The notes under the pieces were generated by a model, which saw only the letters and a list, made by a program, of their open reading frames with translations, did not search any database and was not told the origin of the DNA. Shown here piece after piece: positions 24,791 through 33,506 of a stretch of 35,821 bases of DNA (positions within the stretch are counted from its first letter, which is position 1; every line of letters starts with the position of its first letter). Origin of the DNA: an uncultured Blautia sp. (GTDB lineage Bacteria; Bacillota; Clostridia; Lachnospirales; Lachnospiraceae); contig CALBGI010000061.1 of assembly GCA_937893675.1 (NCBI GenBank), positions 1 through 35,821 of the forward strand. The letters run 5' to 3'. A program made the translations under genes and the position numbers.

Positions 24791-27307
24791 ATGGCAGAAT
24801 TGAACCTGAAACAAATTATAGACCGCCTGAATGCGGAATTTACCGGAGAGACCCGGAAACTGGTTTTCTGGTACGATGATAAGGCAGAATTTGCCGAGGA
24901 TATGGAGACAGTTGAGCTTCAGAATGCGAAGATCTACCATCTCCAGCCGGATAACCAGTTCTATACAAAGTATTTTCTGGAGCGTGTGGATAAGACCACG
25001 AATTATCTGATCTATGCACCGTTTCCGAAGCCGGATGTAAGGGACAACCATCTGGAAGACACAATGCTGTATTCCAGACGGTTCTTTGCTGACCGTGCCT
25101 CCCTGCTGTCGGTTGACCTGGGTATTGAGGAAAAGTACAAGCCGGTTATTGAGAAGCACATCAAGTTTTTCGCCAACAAAGAGCGCACTCAGCGGTTCTA
25201 TGATTTGGAAATCGAAAACTTCAATGAAGAAAATATCCTTGTCGGTCTGCTAAGTGCAGTCTGCAAGGCGCGTACCTGCTCTTTTGAGGAAGTCGTGCGC
25301 ATCGTGTTGACAGATGGCGAGTTGGTGGACAATGCTTTCTTGCAGGAGTTTGAAAAATACGACCTGCTGTCTGCATTCTGGCAGCTCTGTGAGCAGCATT
25401 TCGGATACACCGATACAAAACCGAGTTTGGAACGGCTGCTGGTAACATTGTTCGTTACTTATACTGGGCGATATGTGCAGGCAGAGCTTCCGGCAGCATG
25501 GAGGAGCTTTGTCTCCTACAAGTCAGGCAATATCATCGCATTCCTCGATAGCCTGATGAACAGCGTCCTGTACCGGGATAAATACGACGCTTTGTCGGCA
25601 CATGTTGCCAAAGGGCTGAATGTTTTTTCGGCATTTGCAGGAATGCGAGTGGACGATTTGGTGGAGTGCGACACTTTCCTTGCCGTGGATCAGGTGCTGG
25701 TAAAGTGGCTCATTAGCAGACTTGTTTCGGAAGATATCGGTGCAATCGTAAACGGATTTACCATTTCGGAACTCTGTGAAAAACGGGCTAAAATGCACTT
25801 TGGCAGAAAGACTGGGAAGACCTATCAGCTGCTTTCCAGTGCATACAGCATGGTGAAGGAAGCGGATTACCATGCCGCAGATGGCTTAAAGCCAATTATC
25901 GACCGATATCTTGCTGCGGATTACAATATGGATCAGCAGTATCGGAAATTCTACTATTATTACGACCAGCTGGAGAGCACGGAAAGCTTTGAGCCGCTTC
26001 GGGAACTGGTGGAAAATATCTACACGAACGAATATCTGGCTCGCCTGCTCCCTGCCTGGAATGCTGGAATCCAGCAGGATGCCGCATTTTCTGCAATTCC
26101 GTTGCAGCGGGAGTTTTACAATGCCAACCTGCGCTATACCAAAGAACGCACCGTGGTTATCATTTCGGATGCCATGCGTTACGAGGTCGGACAGGAGTTG
26201 TTTGCCAGAATGCAGGATGACCCGAAATGCACGGCAAAACTTTCTGTACAGTTGAGTGTCCTGCCGTCTTATACAAGGCTCGGTATGGCAGCACTTTTAC
26301 CGCATAAGACACTGGAAATGACGGATGATTTTCAGGTACTGGCAGATGGTATCCTTTGCGATAATCTGGCCGGTCGGCAGCAAGTGCTGCAAAGCTATAA
26401 CCCGGATAGTGTCTGTGTACAGTTCGATGATATCAAAAATTTGAAAGTAGCAGAGCTGCGAGATGTGCTGACAAAGCGTCAGATTATCTATGTATATCAT
26501 AATCAGATTGACGCGCGCGGAGACAAGGCAAATACCGAGGATGAGGTGTTTCATGCGTGTGAGGAGGCCGTTCAGGAAATCATGGACTTGATTCATCGAA
26601 TCTCCGTCAGCGGCAATACCTATCATTTTATCGTTACTGCCGATCATGGCTTTATTTACAAGCGTGATAAGCTGACAGAAAGTGACAAAATCTCCGGGAA
26701 AAGCGCGGACAAAGCATTTGTCAATCGCAGATTTATTGTGTCCAAGGCGGCACTGGAAGACGACGGCATCGATCATATGAGCATGGGACGCGTTCTGGGG
26801 AATGAGGACAGCAAGGTGGTGTCCTATCCAGTCAGCAGCAATGTCTTTAAGGTGGCCGGAGGCGGTGCTAACTATGTGCATGGCGGTTCCTCACCACAGG
26901 AAATGCTGGTTCCGGTGCTGGAGTTTAAGATGGAGCGCGGTCACATGGAAACAAAGAATGCAGAGATTGCTCTGGTCAGCATCGTCCATAAGATTACGAA
27001 CCTGATCACTTCCATGGACTTTATCCAGTCGGATGCCGTTAGCGATACTGTAAAAGCTGCAAAATACCGCATTTTCTTCCTCTCGGAAGACAATGAGAAA
27101 ATCTCGAACGAAAACAGTTATGTGGCGGACAGTCGTGAGGAAAATGCGCAGAAGCGTATCTTCCGGATGCGTTTCACATTCAAGAATAAGAAATACGACA
27201 AGGACAAGCAGTATTACCTTGTGGTTTATGACGAAGAAAGCGGTCTGGAGCAGTGGAGGCAGCCTGTCATCATGGACATTGCCTTTGCAGATGACTTCGG
27301 ATTCTGA
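24791..27307 (+). CDS. pglZ: BREX protein PglZ, alkaline phosphatase superfamily
   Basis: An 838-residue PglZ, the hallmark of all BREX systems. The phosphatase-fold metal-site motifs are present: IISDAMRYEVGQEL with Asp at residue 460, and TADHGFIYKRD with Asp618 and His619. A downstream NRRFIVSKAAL segment and SPQEMLVPVLEFKM complete the domain. The N-terminal 400 residues are the helical region typical of type 1 members. Length is normal. It starts two bases after the small unknown gene. In characterised systems PglZ interacts with other BREX proteins and has nuclease or phosphatase-like activity in vitro; substrate in the cell is unsettled. Confidence 0.93.
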   Translation: MAELNLKQIIDRLNAEFTGETRKLVFWYDDKAEFAEDMETVELQNAKIYHLQPDNQFYTKYFLERVDKTTNYLIYAPFPKPDVRDNHLEDTMLYSRRFFADRASLLSVDLGIEEKYKPVIEKHIKFFANKERTQRFYDLEIENFNEENILVGLLSAVCKARTCSFEEVVRIVLTDGELVDNAFLQEFEKYDLLSAFWQLCEQHFGYTDTKPSLERLLVTLFVTYTGRYVQAELPAAWRSFVSYKSGNIIAFLDSLMNSVLYRDKYDALSAHVAKGLNVFSAFAGMRVDDLVECDTFLAVDQVLVKWLISRLVSEDIGAIVNGFTISELCEKRAKMHFGRKTGKTYQLLSSAYSMVKEADYHAADGLKPIIDRYLAADYNMDQQYRKFYYYYDQLESTESFEPLRELVENIYTNEYLARLLPAWNAGIQQDAAFSAIPLQREFYNANLRYTKERTVVIISDAMRYEVGQELFARMQDDPKCTAKLSVQLSVLPSYTRLGMAALLPHKTLEMTDDFQVLADGILCDNLAGRQQVLQSYNPDSVCVQFDDIKNLKVAELRDVLTKRQIIYVYHNQIDARGDKANTEDEVFHACEEAVQEIMDLIHRISVSGNTYHFIVTADHGFIYKRDKLTESDKISGKSADKAFVNRRFIVSKAALEDDGIDHMSMGRVLGNEDSKVVSYPVSSNVFKVAGGGANYVHGGSSPQEMLVPVLEFKMERGHMETKNAEIALVSIVHKITNLITSMDFIQSDAVSDTVKAAKYRIFFLSEDNEKISNENSYVADSREENAQKRIFRMRFTFKNKKYDKDKQYYLVVYDEESGLEQWRQPVIMDIAFADDFGF

Positions 27308-27330
27308 TACAGAGGAGGCAGGAATTCCGT

Positions 27331-29451
27331 ATGGAAATGATGGACATGGCGGCAGACGATACCCGTGAAGAACTGCGCCGGAAGCTGCGCAGCAACTTTG
27401 ACGGTCGGATCGTCCGCAAAGACCTGACAAAGAAAATAAAAGAAGGAGCGAATGTTCCGGTCTATGTGCTGGAGTTCCTGCTGGGTCAGTATTGTAGTTC
27501 AGACGATGAGACAATCATTGAGCAGGGCGTTCAGAATGTGAAACGCATTCTGGCAGATAATTTTGTCCGCCCGGATGAGGCTCAGAAAATTCTCTCCCAG
27601 CTGCGCAAGAACGGGAGCCATACCATTATTGATATGGTGACAGTGCATCTGGATATCAAAAAGGATTGCTTTTTTGCAGAGTTCTCTAACCTTGGCCTCA
27701 CCAATGTGCCGATTACAGATGATTATCCGGAAAAATATGACCGGCTGCTTTGCGGCGGTATCTGGTGCATCGTGCAGCTGGAATATGAGTCTGAGGGAGA
27801 CAGCAGCTTTGGAATCACGGATATAGATGGACAGCCGATTTCTTCAAAACAGAAAAAGCAGAAGGATATCTCTCCCATCAGCATCCATAAGCTGACTCCG
27901 ATTCAGATGCCCCATATCGACATTGAAGAAGTTCGAGAGGGACGCAAGGCATTCACACAGGAAGAGTGGATGGATGTTATGCTGCGTTCCTGCGGATATG
28001 AGCCGGAACAGTTGAACAATCGGGAAAAGTGGCTGCTGCTTGCGCGTATGTTACCGCTGGTGGAGAACAACTTCAATCTCTGTGAACTGGGGCCGCGCAG
28101 CACCGGTAAATCTCATATCTATAAAGAAATCAGCCCAAACAGTATCCTGGTATCCGGTGGTCAGACAACCGTTGCAAATCTGTTTTACAATATGGGGCGC
28201 AAAACCGTAGGTTTGGTAGGCTTATGGGACTGCGTTGCCTTTGATGAGGTTGCCGGAATCAAGTTTAAGGACAAAGACGGCATTCAGATTATGAAAGACT
28301 ATATGGCTTCCGGCTCCTTTGCCCGCGGCAAAGAGGAAAAGGCAGCATCGGCATCTATGGTCTTTGTAGGAAATATCAATCAGAGCGTGGATGTGTTGCT
28401 CAAGACTTCCTCTCTGTTTGATCCGTTCCCGCCGGAGATGGGAACGGACACAGCCTTTCTTGACCGTCTGCATTGCTATATTCCAGGCTGGGAGATTCCG
28501 AAGTTCCGTCCGGAGCATTTCACCAACGACTACGGCTTTATCACGGATTACTTGGCAGAGTTTATCCGAGAACTGCGGAAAGAACAGTATGGTGATGCGT
28601 TGGATAAGTATTTCCGCCTTGGAAAGAATCTGAACCAGCGCGATACGATTGCTGTTCGTAAGATTGTAGGCGGCTATGTGAAATTGCTTTATCCGGATGG
28701 AGAATTCACGAAGGAACAGATTGAAGAAATTCTTGTATTTGCGCTGGAAATGCGCCGTCGTGTCAAGGAGCAGCTGAAAAAGCTGGGTGGAATGGAGTTC
28801 TATGATGTGAACTTCAGCTATATCGACCTTGATACCTTTGAAGAAAAATTTGTCTCTGTGCCAGAGCAGGGCGGCGGCAAACTCATTCCTGATGGTATCT
28901 GCAATCCGGGACAGGTATATACCGTAAGTCAGGGCAAGTCCGGCATGATCGGTGTATTCCGCCTTGAAAGCCAGATGCTGCCCGGCAACGGAAAATTTGA
29001 ACGCACTGGCCTTGGCAGCGACCGTGACTGCAAGGAATCCACGAATACGGCGTTCAATTTCCTGAAAGCTAACGGAAATCGTATCAGTGGCAGCATCAGC
29101 ACCACGATGCGGGATTACATCATCAACTATCAGGATTTACAAGGCATTGGCATGACCGGAAAGCTGGCATTGCCTACATTGATTGCACTATGCAGCATCG
29201 CTCTTGGGCGGCCTACAGTCAGTACACTTGCCGTGCTGGGAGAAATCAGCATCAGCGGCACGATTCTGAAAGTGGACGAGCTTGCCAATAGTTTGCAGGT
29301 GTGCCTCGATAGCGGAGCAAAGAAAGTGCTGCTTCCGATTACCAGTGCAGCAGACCTTGGCACCGTGCCGCCGGAGCTGGTAGGGAGTTTTAATCTGATT
29401 TTCTACAGCAGTGCGGAAGATGCGGTGTTTAAGGCGTTGGGGGTAGAGTAA
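27331..29451 (+). CDS. brxL: BREX protein BrxL, AAA+ ATPase with Lon-like C-terminal domain
   Basis: A 706-residue BrxL. Walker A is GPRSTGKSHIY with Lys at residue 260, followed by GLWDCVAFDEVAG (Walker B) and VFVGNINQS as sensor 1. The C-terminal 120 residues align with the Lon protease domain (ALGRPTVSTLAVLGEISISGTILKVDEL). However, the Lon GPSAG serine block reads IGMTGKL and the Lys-bearing GGLKEK block reads VDELANS, so both catalytic residues appear to be absent. Characterised BrxL is a DNA-binding AAA+ machine that resembles MCM helicases and is needed for phage exclusion. AGAGGAGG (27311-27318) precedes the start. It is the last core BREX gene. Confidence 0.92.
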   Translation: MEMMDMAADDTREELRRKLRSNFDGRIVRKDLTKKIKEGANVPVYVLEFLLGQYCSSDDETIIEQGVQNVKRILADNFVRPDEAQKILSQLRKNGSHTIIDMVTVHLDIKKDCFFAEFSNLGLTNVPITDDYPEKYDRLLCGGIWCIVQLEYESEGDSSFGITDIDGQPISSKQKKQKDISPISIHKLTPIQMPHIDIEEVREGRKAFTQEEWMDVMLRSCGYEPEQLNNREKWLLLARMLPLVENNFNLCELGPRSTGKSHIYKEISPNSILVSGGQTTVANLFYNMGRKTVGLVGLWDCVAFDEVAGIKFKDKDGIQIMKDYMASGSFARGKEEKAASASMVFVGNINQSVDVLLKTSSLFDPFPPEMGTDTAFLDRLHCYIPGWEIPKFRPEHFTNDYGFITDYLAEFIRELRKEQYGDALDKYFRLGKNLNQRDTIAVRKIVGGYVKLLYPDGEFTKEQIEEILVFALEMRRRVKEQLKKLGGMEFYDVNFSYIDLDTFEEKFVSVPEQGGGKLIPDGICNPGQVYTVSQGKSGMIGVFRLESQMLPGNGKFERTGLGSDRDCKESTNTAFNFLKANGNRISGSISTTMRDYIINYQDLQGIGMTGKLALPTLIALCSIALGRPTVSTLAVLGEISISGTILKVDELANSLQVCLDSGAKKVLLPITSAADLGTVPPELVGSFNLIFYSSAEDAVFKALGVE

Positions 29452-29484
29452 CAGGTCTCTGAATGAAAGAAGGTGTTTTTGCTT

Positions 29485-30513
29485 ATGCCGTATAAGGTGC
29501 AATCTTCGGAAAAATTAAGAAAATCAGGTGCTGACTTTGAGACAAAGGCGATGCTTTATCTTTTGAATTTTCGGGAAGATAGTTCGCAAATCAACTATTT
29601 TGTCGTGGATTTTTTTAATGATATTACAGGAATGGACAGAATGGCAAGAAAGCTTTGGGATGTCCAGTCAAAGGCATCAAAAACCGGTTCTGCGAAAACA
29701 ATCGGTCGGGAGCTTGTTACTCTATATAAAAACCATGTGAGCGATTTTGATTTTTTTACATATATTATTTTTTTAGGTGGCGTTCCGGATACTTTCAGGA
29801 TTGATGCTAAACAGAATGTCTTTCAGTTCACCAATATTACTCCTAAGGCTTTGAAAAGCGTACTTTCAGGTCTGAAAGAAGAATGCACGGAAAAGGAGTA
29901 TATCGAATCAGATAAGATAACGGATGAATCATTAGAAAAGTTTCTAAAGTTGGTTTGGTTTGTTGTGGATGATAAAAAACCGGCGGATTACATTAAGGCG
30001 ATTATTAGTAACCATCCCAAAATAGTTCCATCAGATTCTGAACTGATTGCTATTTTTAATGAAATCAGGAATAAACAATCAGAAAAGAAAAATACGATTG
30101 TTGAAGGAGTTGTGATAGATCATATTGATGAAGTGCTTTCGTATGGTCGTCACCTGACAACATCAGAAATCAGATTGCTTGTTCTACAAAGAATTATTAA
30201 TAGTAATCCTCTTGAAAGGGGAGTTCCTACACCGTTTATTGAGATAGTTTCAAAATTTCCTGAAGAGCAGAGGCAATCAATGATTGAACAATGCCAGCGA
30301 TCTTTATGTATGGCGTTATTCAATAATTCCGCTGCACAGGGGTTTTGGAAATTATTTGAAGAAATATATACTTTGCTTATGAAATACCCGAACAGGAATA
30401 TTGACTTTATTTTCCAGCGAATTGATGGTGTCGTAATTGATGAATGTCCTAATTTCGATGTGTTATCACTCAAGTATTTTATAGCAAAGATTAAGGAGGG
30501 ATTGCTTCCATGA
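29485..30513 (+). CDS. Putative nuclease-like effector of a two-gene SMC-linked defence unit
   Basis: A 342-residue protein. The N-terminal 100 residues begin with SSEKLRKSGADFETKAMLYLL and contain NYFVVDFFNDITG, then KLWDVQSKASK with Gln61 and Lys63. This pattern resembles the acidic-x-QxK core of PD-(D/E)xK nucleases such as the DUF4297/Cap4 class. The resemblance is by eye and needs profile confirmation. The remaining 240 residues are helical, with no motif that I recognise. The ATG at 29485 has AGAAGG upstream; an in-frame GTG at 29473 is less likely. It overlaps the next gene by four bases (ATGA at 30510), so the two products probably act together. Its DNA is much more AT-rich than the BREX genes, which points to separate acquisition. 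Confidence 0.65.
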   Translation: MPYKVQSSEKLRKSGADFETKAMLYLLNFREDSSQINYFVVDFFNDITGMDRMARKLWDVQSKASKTGSAKTIGRELVTLYKNHVSDFDFFTYIIFLGGVPDTFRIDAKQNVFQFTNITPKALKSVLSGLKEECTEKEYIESDKITDESLEKFLKLVWFVVDDKKPADYIKAIISNHPKIVPSDSELIAIFNEIRNKQSEKKNTIVEGVVIDHIDEVLSYGRHLTTSEIRLLVLQRIINSNPLERGVPTPFIEIVSKFPEEQRQSMIEQCQRSLCMALFNNSAAQGFWKLFEEIYTLLMKYPNRNIDFIFQRIDGVVIDECPNFDVLSLKYFIAKIKEGLLP

Positions 30514-32120
30514 AAATTATTAAGGTGGGGCTGGGAAATACTGATGAGGCATATATCGAAAGCAAATTATCTGATGGGATCAATATCATATTTAGCGACG
30601 AAAACAATAAGGGAAAAACGATAGTGATTCAATCATTGCTGTATGCTATCGGAAATAAACCGATATTTCCGAGTTCATTCAACTATAAGGAATACTATTA
30701 TTATTTGGAATTTGAAGAAAATAATAAGGTCTATATTGTAGTGAGAAGAGGCGATTCCTACATCGTATCTTGCGCAGGTGATATTAGATTTTTTGAAGAT
30801 ACTGCTGAATTCAAGAATTTCTGGAACAACAATGTGTTTTCGTTACCTCAAATATCTGTGAATGGCAACAAGAGAATTGTTGACATGGAACTATACGCAC
30901 AGATGTTCTTTGTTGGGCAAGATGGAAAAGATACATCAACAATTTTTAATTCCGGATTCTATCATAAGGATAACTTCAAGGATATGGTTTGCTTCTATGC
31001 GGGAGAGACTGAATCTTCGCTCTCGGCTGATGAGATAACTCGACTAAAAAATCAAATTAAGGAATTGGAAGCAAAACGTAAGGAACAGCTGGAAATCAGT
31101 GAATTTTATAAAACATCGACACCGGCGAAAGAATATTTGAGCCGAATTCAAGACAAAGTAGCATTTCAAAATAGAATATGCGAAATGGAAGAAATAACTG
31201 GCAAAATATCTGATTTGCGTAAAATGAGAAACAAGCTGGCAACAAAGAGAAGCTTATGGAATGGAACATTAAAAGAGCTTCGTTCCCTTAATCGTAATAT
31301 TGAGGTAGGAGAACTCCGTTGTATGGACTGTGACTCTACGCATATTGCATATAAAGGCAAAGGAAAAATTACATACTCGTTTGATGTGTCTACCCCTGAA
31401 ATGAGATCGCAGATAATTGCGTCTATTGAAGAACGGATTAGTGCGTATACTGAAGAAATAGAAAAGTATGATTTTGAAATTTCTTCTATGCAGCAACGAA
31501 TTGAAGAGATAATGCAAGATGAAGACATTACAATCGAGAACATAGTGGCATATAAAAATGGCTTTAGTAGTATTGCTGAAATTGAAGAAAAGGTACAAAA
31601 ACTTGATGAAGCCATTGATGATATAAAGCAAAAAGTTAAAGCAGGAAAGAAACAGACAGAGGATTCCAAAAAGGCACAGCAAGATTTTTACGAAGCGATA
31701 GTAGAAGAAATGAATCAGGTGAAGGGGAAAATAGATATCGAAAGCAAGCAATTATACGATGATCTGTTTACCAAAAGAGGCTCAGTTGTATCTGGAAGTG
31801 AGGAAACAGTATATTACATTGCAAGATTGATTAGCATTGCTAAATTAACGAAGCATTCTTGCCCAATTATAATGGATTCTTTTCGTGCAGAAGATTTGTC
31901 AACGGAGAAGGAAGAACGTGTTTTGGCGTTGCTATCTGAACTAAAACGTCAGTGCATTTTAACGACAACACTAAAGGCCGAAGAAAAAGATAAATATGTA
32001 AAAATGGCTGGAATCAATGCGATTGATTATACAGGTCACCACTCTAATAAAATATTAGGAACAGAGGGATTGCCAGCGTTTATGAAGTTATTAAGCGGAT
32101 TAGGTATTAGTCTACAATAA
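30510..32120 (+). CDS. Rad50/SMC-like ABC ATPase with CxxC in the coiled coil
   Basis: A 536-residue ATPase split like Rad50. The N-terminal head carries a P-loop SDENNKGKTIVIQSLLYA (Lys36). A long coiled coil (about residues 175-420) is interrupted at its tip by C271-MD-C274, a zinc-hook-like pair. The C-terminal head has a signature-like SGSEETVYYIARL (from 428) and the Walker B CPIIMDSFRAED with Asp456, where the usual catalytic Glu is Ser. It overlaps the upstream gene by four bases. Lamassu LmuB and the ATPases of ABC-3C conflict systems have this layout and are paired with nuclease effectors. Sensing of foreign DNA structures is therefore a reasonable inference. ATPase assignment is firm; system name is tentative. 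Confidence 0.75.
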   Translation: MKIIKVGLGNTDEAYIESKLSDGINIIFSDENNKGKTIVIQSLLYAIGNKPIFPSSFNYKEYYYYLEFEENNKVYIVVRRGDSYIVSCAGDIRFFEDTAEFKNFWNNNVFSLPQISVNGNKRIVDMELYAQMFFVGQDGKDTSTIFNSGFYHKDNFKDMVCFYAGETESSLSADEITRLKNQIKELEAKRKEQLEISEFYKTSTPAKEYLSRIQDKVAFQNRICEMEEITGKISDLRKMRNKLATKRSLWNGTLKELRSLNRNIEVGELRCMDCDSTHIAYKGKGKITYSFDVSTPEMRSQIIASIEERISAYTEEIEKYDFEISSMQQRIEEIMQDEDITIENIVAYKNGFSSIAEIEEKVQKLDEAIDDIKQKVKAGKKQTEDSKKAQQDFYEAIVEEMNQVKGKIDIESKQLYDDLFTKRGSVVSGSEETVYYIARLISIAKLTKHSCPIIMDSFRAEDLSTEKEERVLALLSELKRQCILTTTLKAEEKDKYVKMAGINAIDYTGHHSNKILGTEGLPAFMKLLSGLGISLQ

Positions 32121-32174
32121 TAATCCGAACGGGTATATTTTTGTTGCACGAGAGTTTGTGAAAGGGGGATTATT

Positions 32175-32513
32175 ATGACCGATGTTAGAAGAAAAGCCTC
32201 TATGTCGCAGGTGCTGGCAGATATAAAGCCTTACATAACGAAAAAGTTCATGGCGGCACCGTGTATTAAGGAGCAAGACATTCAGGCTATCTGTCAAATC
32301 CTCCTGCCCAGATACAAGAATGTGCAGCTCATGCAGGGATTGGCCAACAACAAGCCGGATTTCAGAATTCAGGTTAAAAGTTTGTTCGGGACAGAAGAGA
32401 AACGGTTTGAAGTGGTTGGTGGTGATAAGAAAAGGTCAGCAGCAAAGAAGAAATCTGACTTGGGCTGGATTGATAGGCTGGAAGAGATTGATGCTGCGCT
32501 GGATGATTTCTGA
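32175..32513 (+). CDS. Small basic protein, function unknown
   Basis: A 112-residue protein that I do not recognise. It begins MTDVRRKASMSQVLADIKPYI and ends with a lysine-rich stretch followed by the acidic WIDRLEEIDAALDDF. AAAGGGGG lies upstream of the ATG at 32175. It follows the SMC-like gene after a 54-base gap and returns to the less AT-rich codon use of the ICE. That makes it more likely a resident element gene than part of the defence pair, though an accessory role cannot be excluded. Confidence 0.6.
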   Translation: MTDVRRKASMSQVLADIKPYITKKFMAAPCIKEQDIQAICQILLPRYKNVQLMQGLANNKPDFRIQVKSLFGTEEKRFEVVGGDKKRSAAKKKSDLGWIDRLEEIDAALDDF

Positions 32514-32550
32514 CATCAATGCAGCGTGGAGAGTTATCTGAGGCAAGAAT

Positions 32551-32573
32551 TTGTGCAACAGGTTGTTGCACAA
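32551..32573. repeat. Perfect inverted repeat with TTGTGCA core
   Basis: TTGTGCAACA (32551-32560) and TGTTGCACAA (32564-32573) form a perfect 10-base stem with a 3-base loop. No T-run follows, so it is not a standard intrinsic terminator. The same TTGTGCA/TGCACAA core recurs at 33,436-33,462 on the other side of the next two genes. Confidence 0.75.
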
Positions 32574-32605
32574 AACCACACATAAAACAGCGGGGAAGCG
32601 ATGGA

Positions 32606-33034
32606 GTGACACGACAAGAATTATTTACATGGATACGTCAGCAGTACGGCACAGAACCGGAATATCCCTGGCATGACTGGAATGCAGTGCTGCGGCACAA
32701 CGACAATAATAAATGGTATGGTGTGGTTCTGGAAGTATCTGCTGATAAGTTGGGATTGCCGGAGGTAGGCATCATTGATGTACTTAATGTGAAAAGCGAT
32801 CCGCTGCTGATCGGCTCTCTTCGCGGGCAGGACGGCTATTTTCCGGCCTATCATATGAACAAAGAAAAATGGCTCAGTATTCAGCTCGGCAAACCAGAAC
32901 TGGATGATGCCATCAAAGACCTGCTTTCTTTGAGCCATGAGCTGACAGCACCGAAAAAGCGAAACAGAAAGTTACCAGCAAATAATCCGGGAGATTCCGC
33001 AAATGGCAAAGAAAAAGAAACTGACAAAGGCTGA
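32606..33034 (+). CDS. MmcQ/YjbR family protein
   Basis: A 142-residue protein of the MmcQ/YjbR family, small DNA-binding-fold proteins of unsettled function. It shows the family order MTRQELFTWIRQQYG, EYPWHDWNAVLRHNDNNKWYG, VEVIDVLNVK-like strand, and GYFPAYHMNKEKWLSIQL near the end. I chose the GTG at 32606 because the family begins at this TRQEL block and GGGGAAG lies just upstream. The frame is open to an ATG at 32519, but that stretch reads through the inverted repeat. A lysine/asparagine-rich tail of about 25 residues extends beyond the domain. It overlaps the next gene by 32 bases. Common as cargo in Firmicute elements. Confidence 0.75.
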   Translation: MTRQELFTWIRQQYGTEPEYPWHDWNAVLRHNDNNKWYGVVLEVSADKLGLPEVGIIDVLNVKSDPLLIGSLRGQDGYFPAYHMNKEKWLSIQLGKPELDDAIKDLLSLSHELTAPKKRNRKLPANNPGDSANGKEKETDKG

Positions 33035-33434
33035 GCGAAAGGAAGCACGCCTCCGAAAAGGCAAGCAGTGGCTGCTCACCTATACCGGCTCACCGAAAAA
33101 GATGAACAAGCATTATCGGGAACGCTTTCATGTGGATGTTGTGACTGCCGCTAAAGATTTGCAGGAGCTGGGGGTCAACTATACACAGGAGCAGCTCGAC
33201 CAGATTAAACAGGCTGAAGAACAGCGGCTCCGGCAGCGGAAAATGGAGCGGGAAGCGAAAGAACGGGAACAGCTGGCAGAACGGTATGAGGACTGCGATG
33301 GTCGTTTTGCTTTTATCGCCGGATATACAGATGGCGGCGCACCGTATGGTGTGATGTGGGAAGAAGTAGGCATTGATCCGAGACTGCCTTTCGAGGAAAA
33401 AGTGAAGCTCTATCACATGCAGGTGTTAGACTGA
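33003..33434 (+). CDS. Lysine/arginine-rich protein, function unknown
   Basis: A 143-residue, highly charged protein. The first 25 residues are very basic (MAKKKKLTKAERKEARLRKG), followed by a region GSPKKMNKHYRERFHVDVVTA and a long Arg/Glu-rich helix. A compact C-terminus ends GGAPYGVMWEEVGIDPRLPFEEK. I have seen similar proteins as passengers of gut Firmicute elements, but without known function. The start overlaps the end of the MmcQ-like gene by 32 bases, so the pair is coupled. An inverted repeat starts right after the stop. Confidence 0.65.
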   Translation: MAKKKKLTKAERKEARLRKGKQWLLTYTGSPKKMNKHYRERFHVDVVTAAKDLQELGVNYTQEQLDQIKQAEEQRLRQRKMEREAKEREQLAERYEDCDGRFAFIAGYTDGGAPYGVMWEEVGIDPRLPFEEKVKLYHMQVLD

Positions 33435-33435
33435 T

Positions 33436-33462
33436 AATTGTGCAAGCACCGCCTGCACAATT
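33436..33462. repeat. Inverted repeat sharing the TTGTGCA core
   Basis: AATTGTGCA (33436-33444) pairs with TGCACAATT (33454-33462) around a 9-base spacer, two bases after a stop codon. It contains the same TTGTGCA/TGCACAA core as the hairpin at 32,551-32,573, so the two repeats bracket a two-gene segment. It might also end the plus-strand transcript, but no T-run follows. Confidence 0.7.
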
Positions 33463-33468
33463 CGCAAC

Positions 33469-33497
33469 AAAAAAAGAGGAGCCAGTCCAGGCTCCTC
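33469..33497 (-). terminator. Intrinsic terminator of the repressor/ImmA operon
   Basis: On the minus strand GAGGAGCC pairs with GGCTCCTC (33476-33483 with 33490-33497) around a 6-base loop, followed by a run of seven T residues (the A run at 33469-33475). It begins 10 bases beyond the immA stop. Confidence 0.85.
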
Positions 33498-33506
33498 AAA
33501 TGTACA

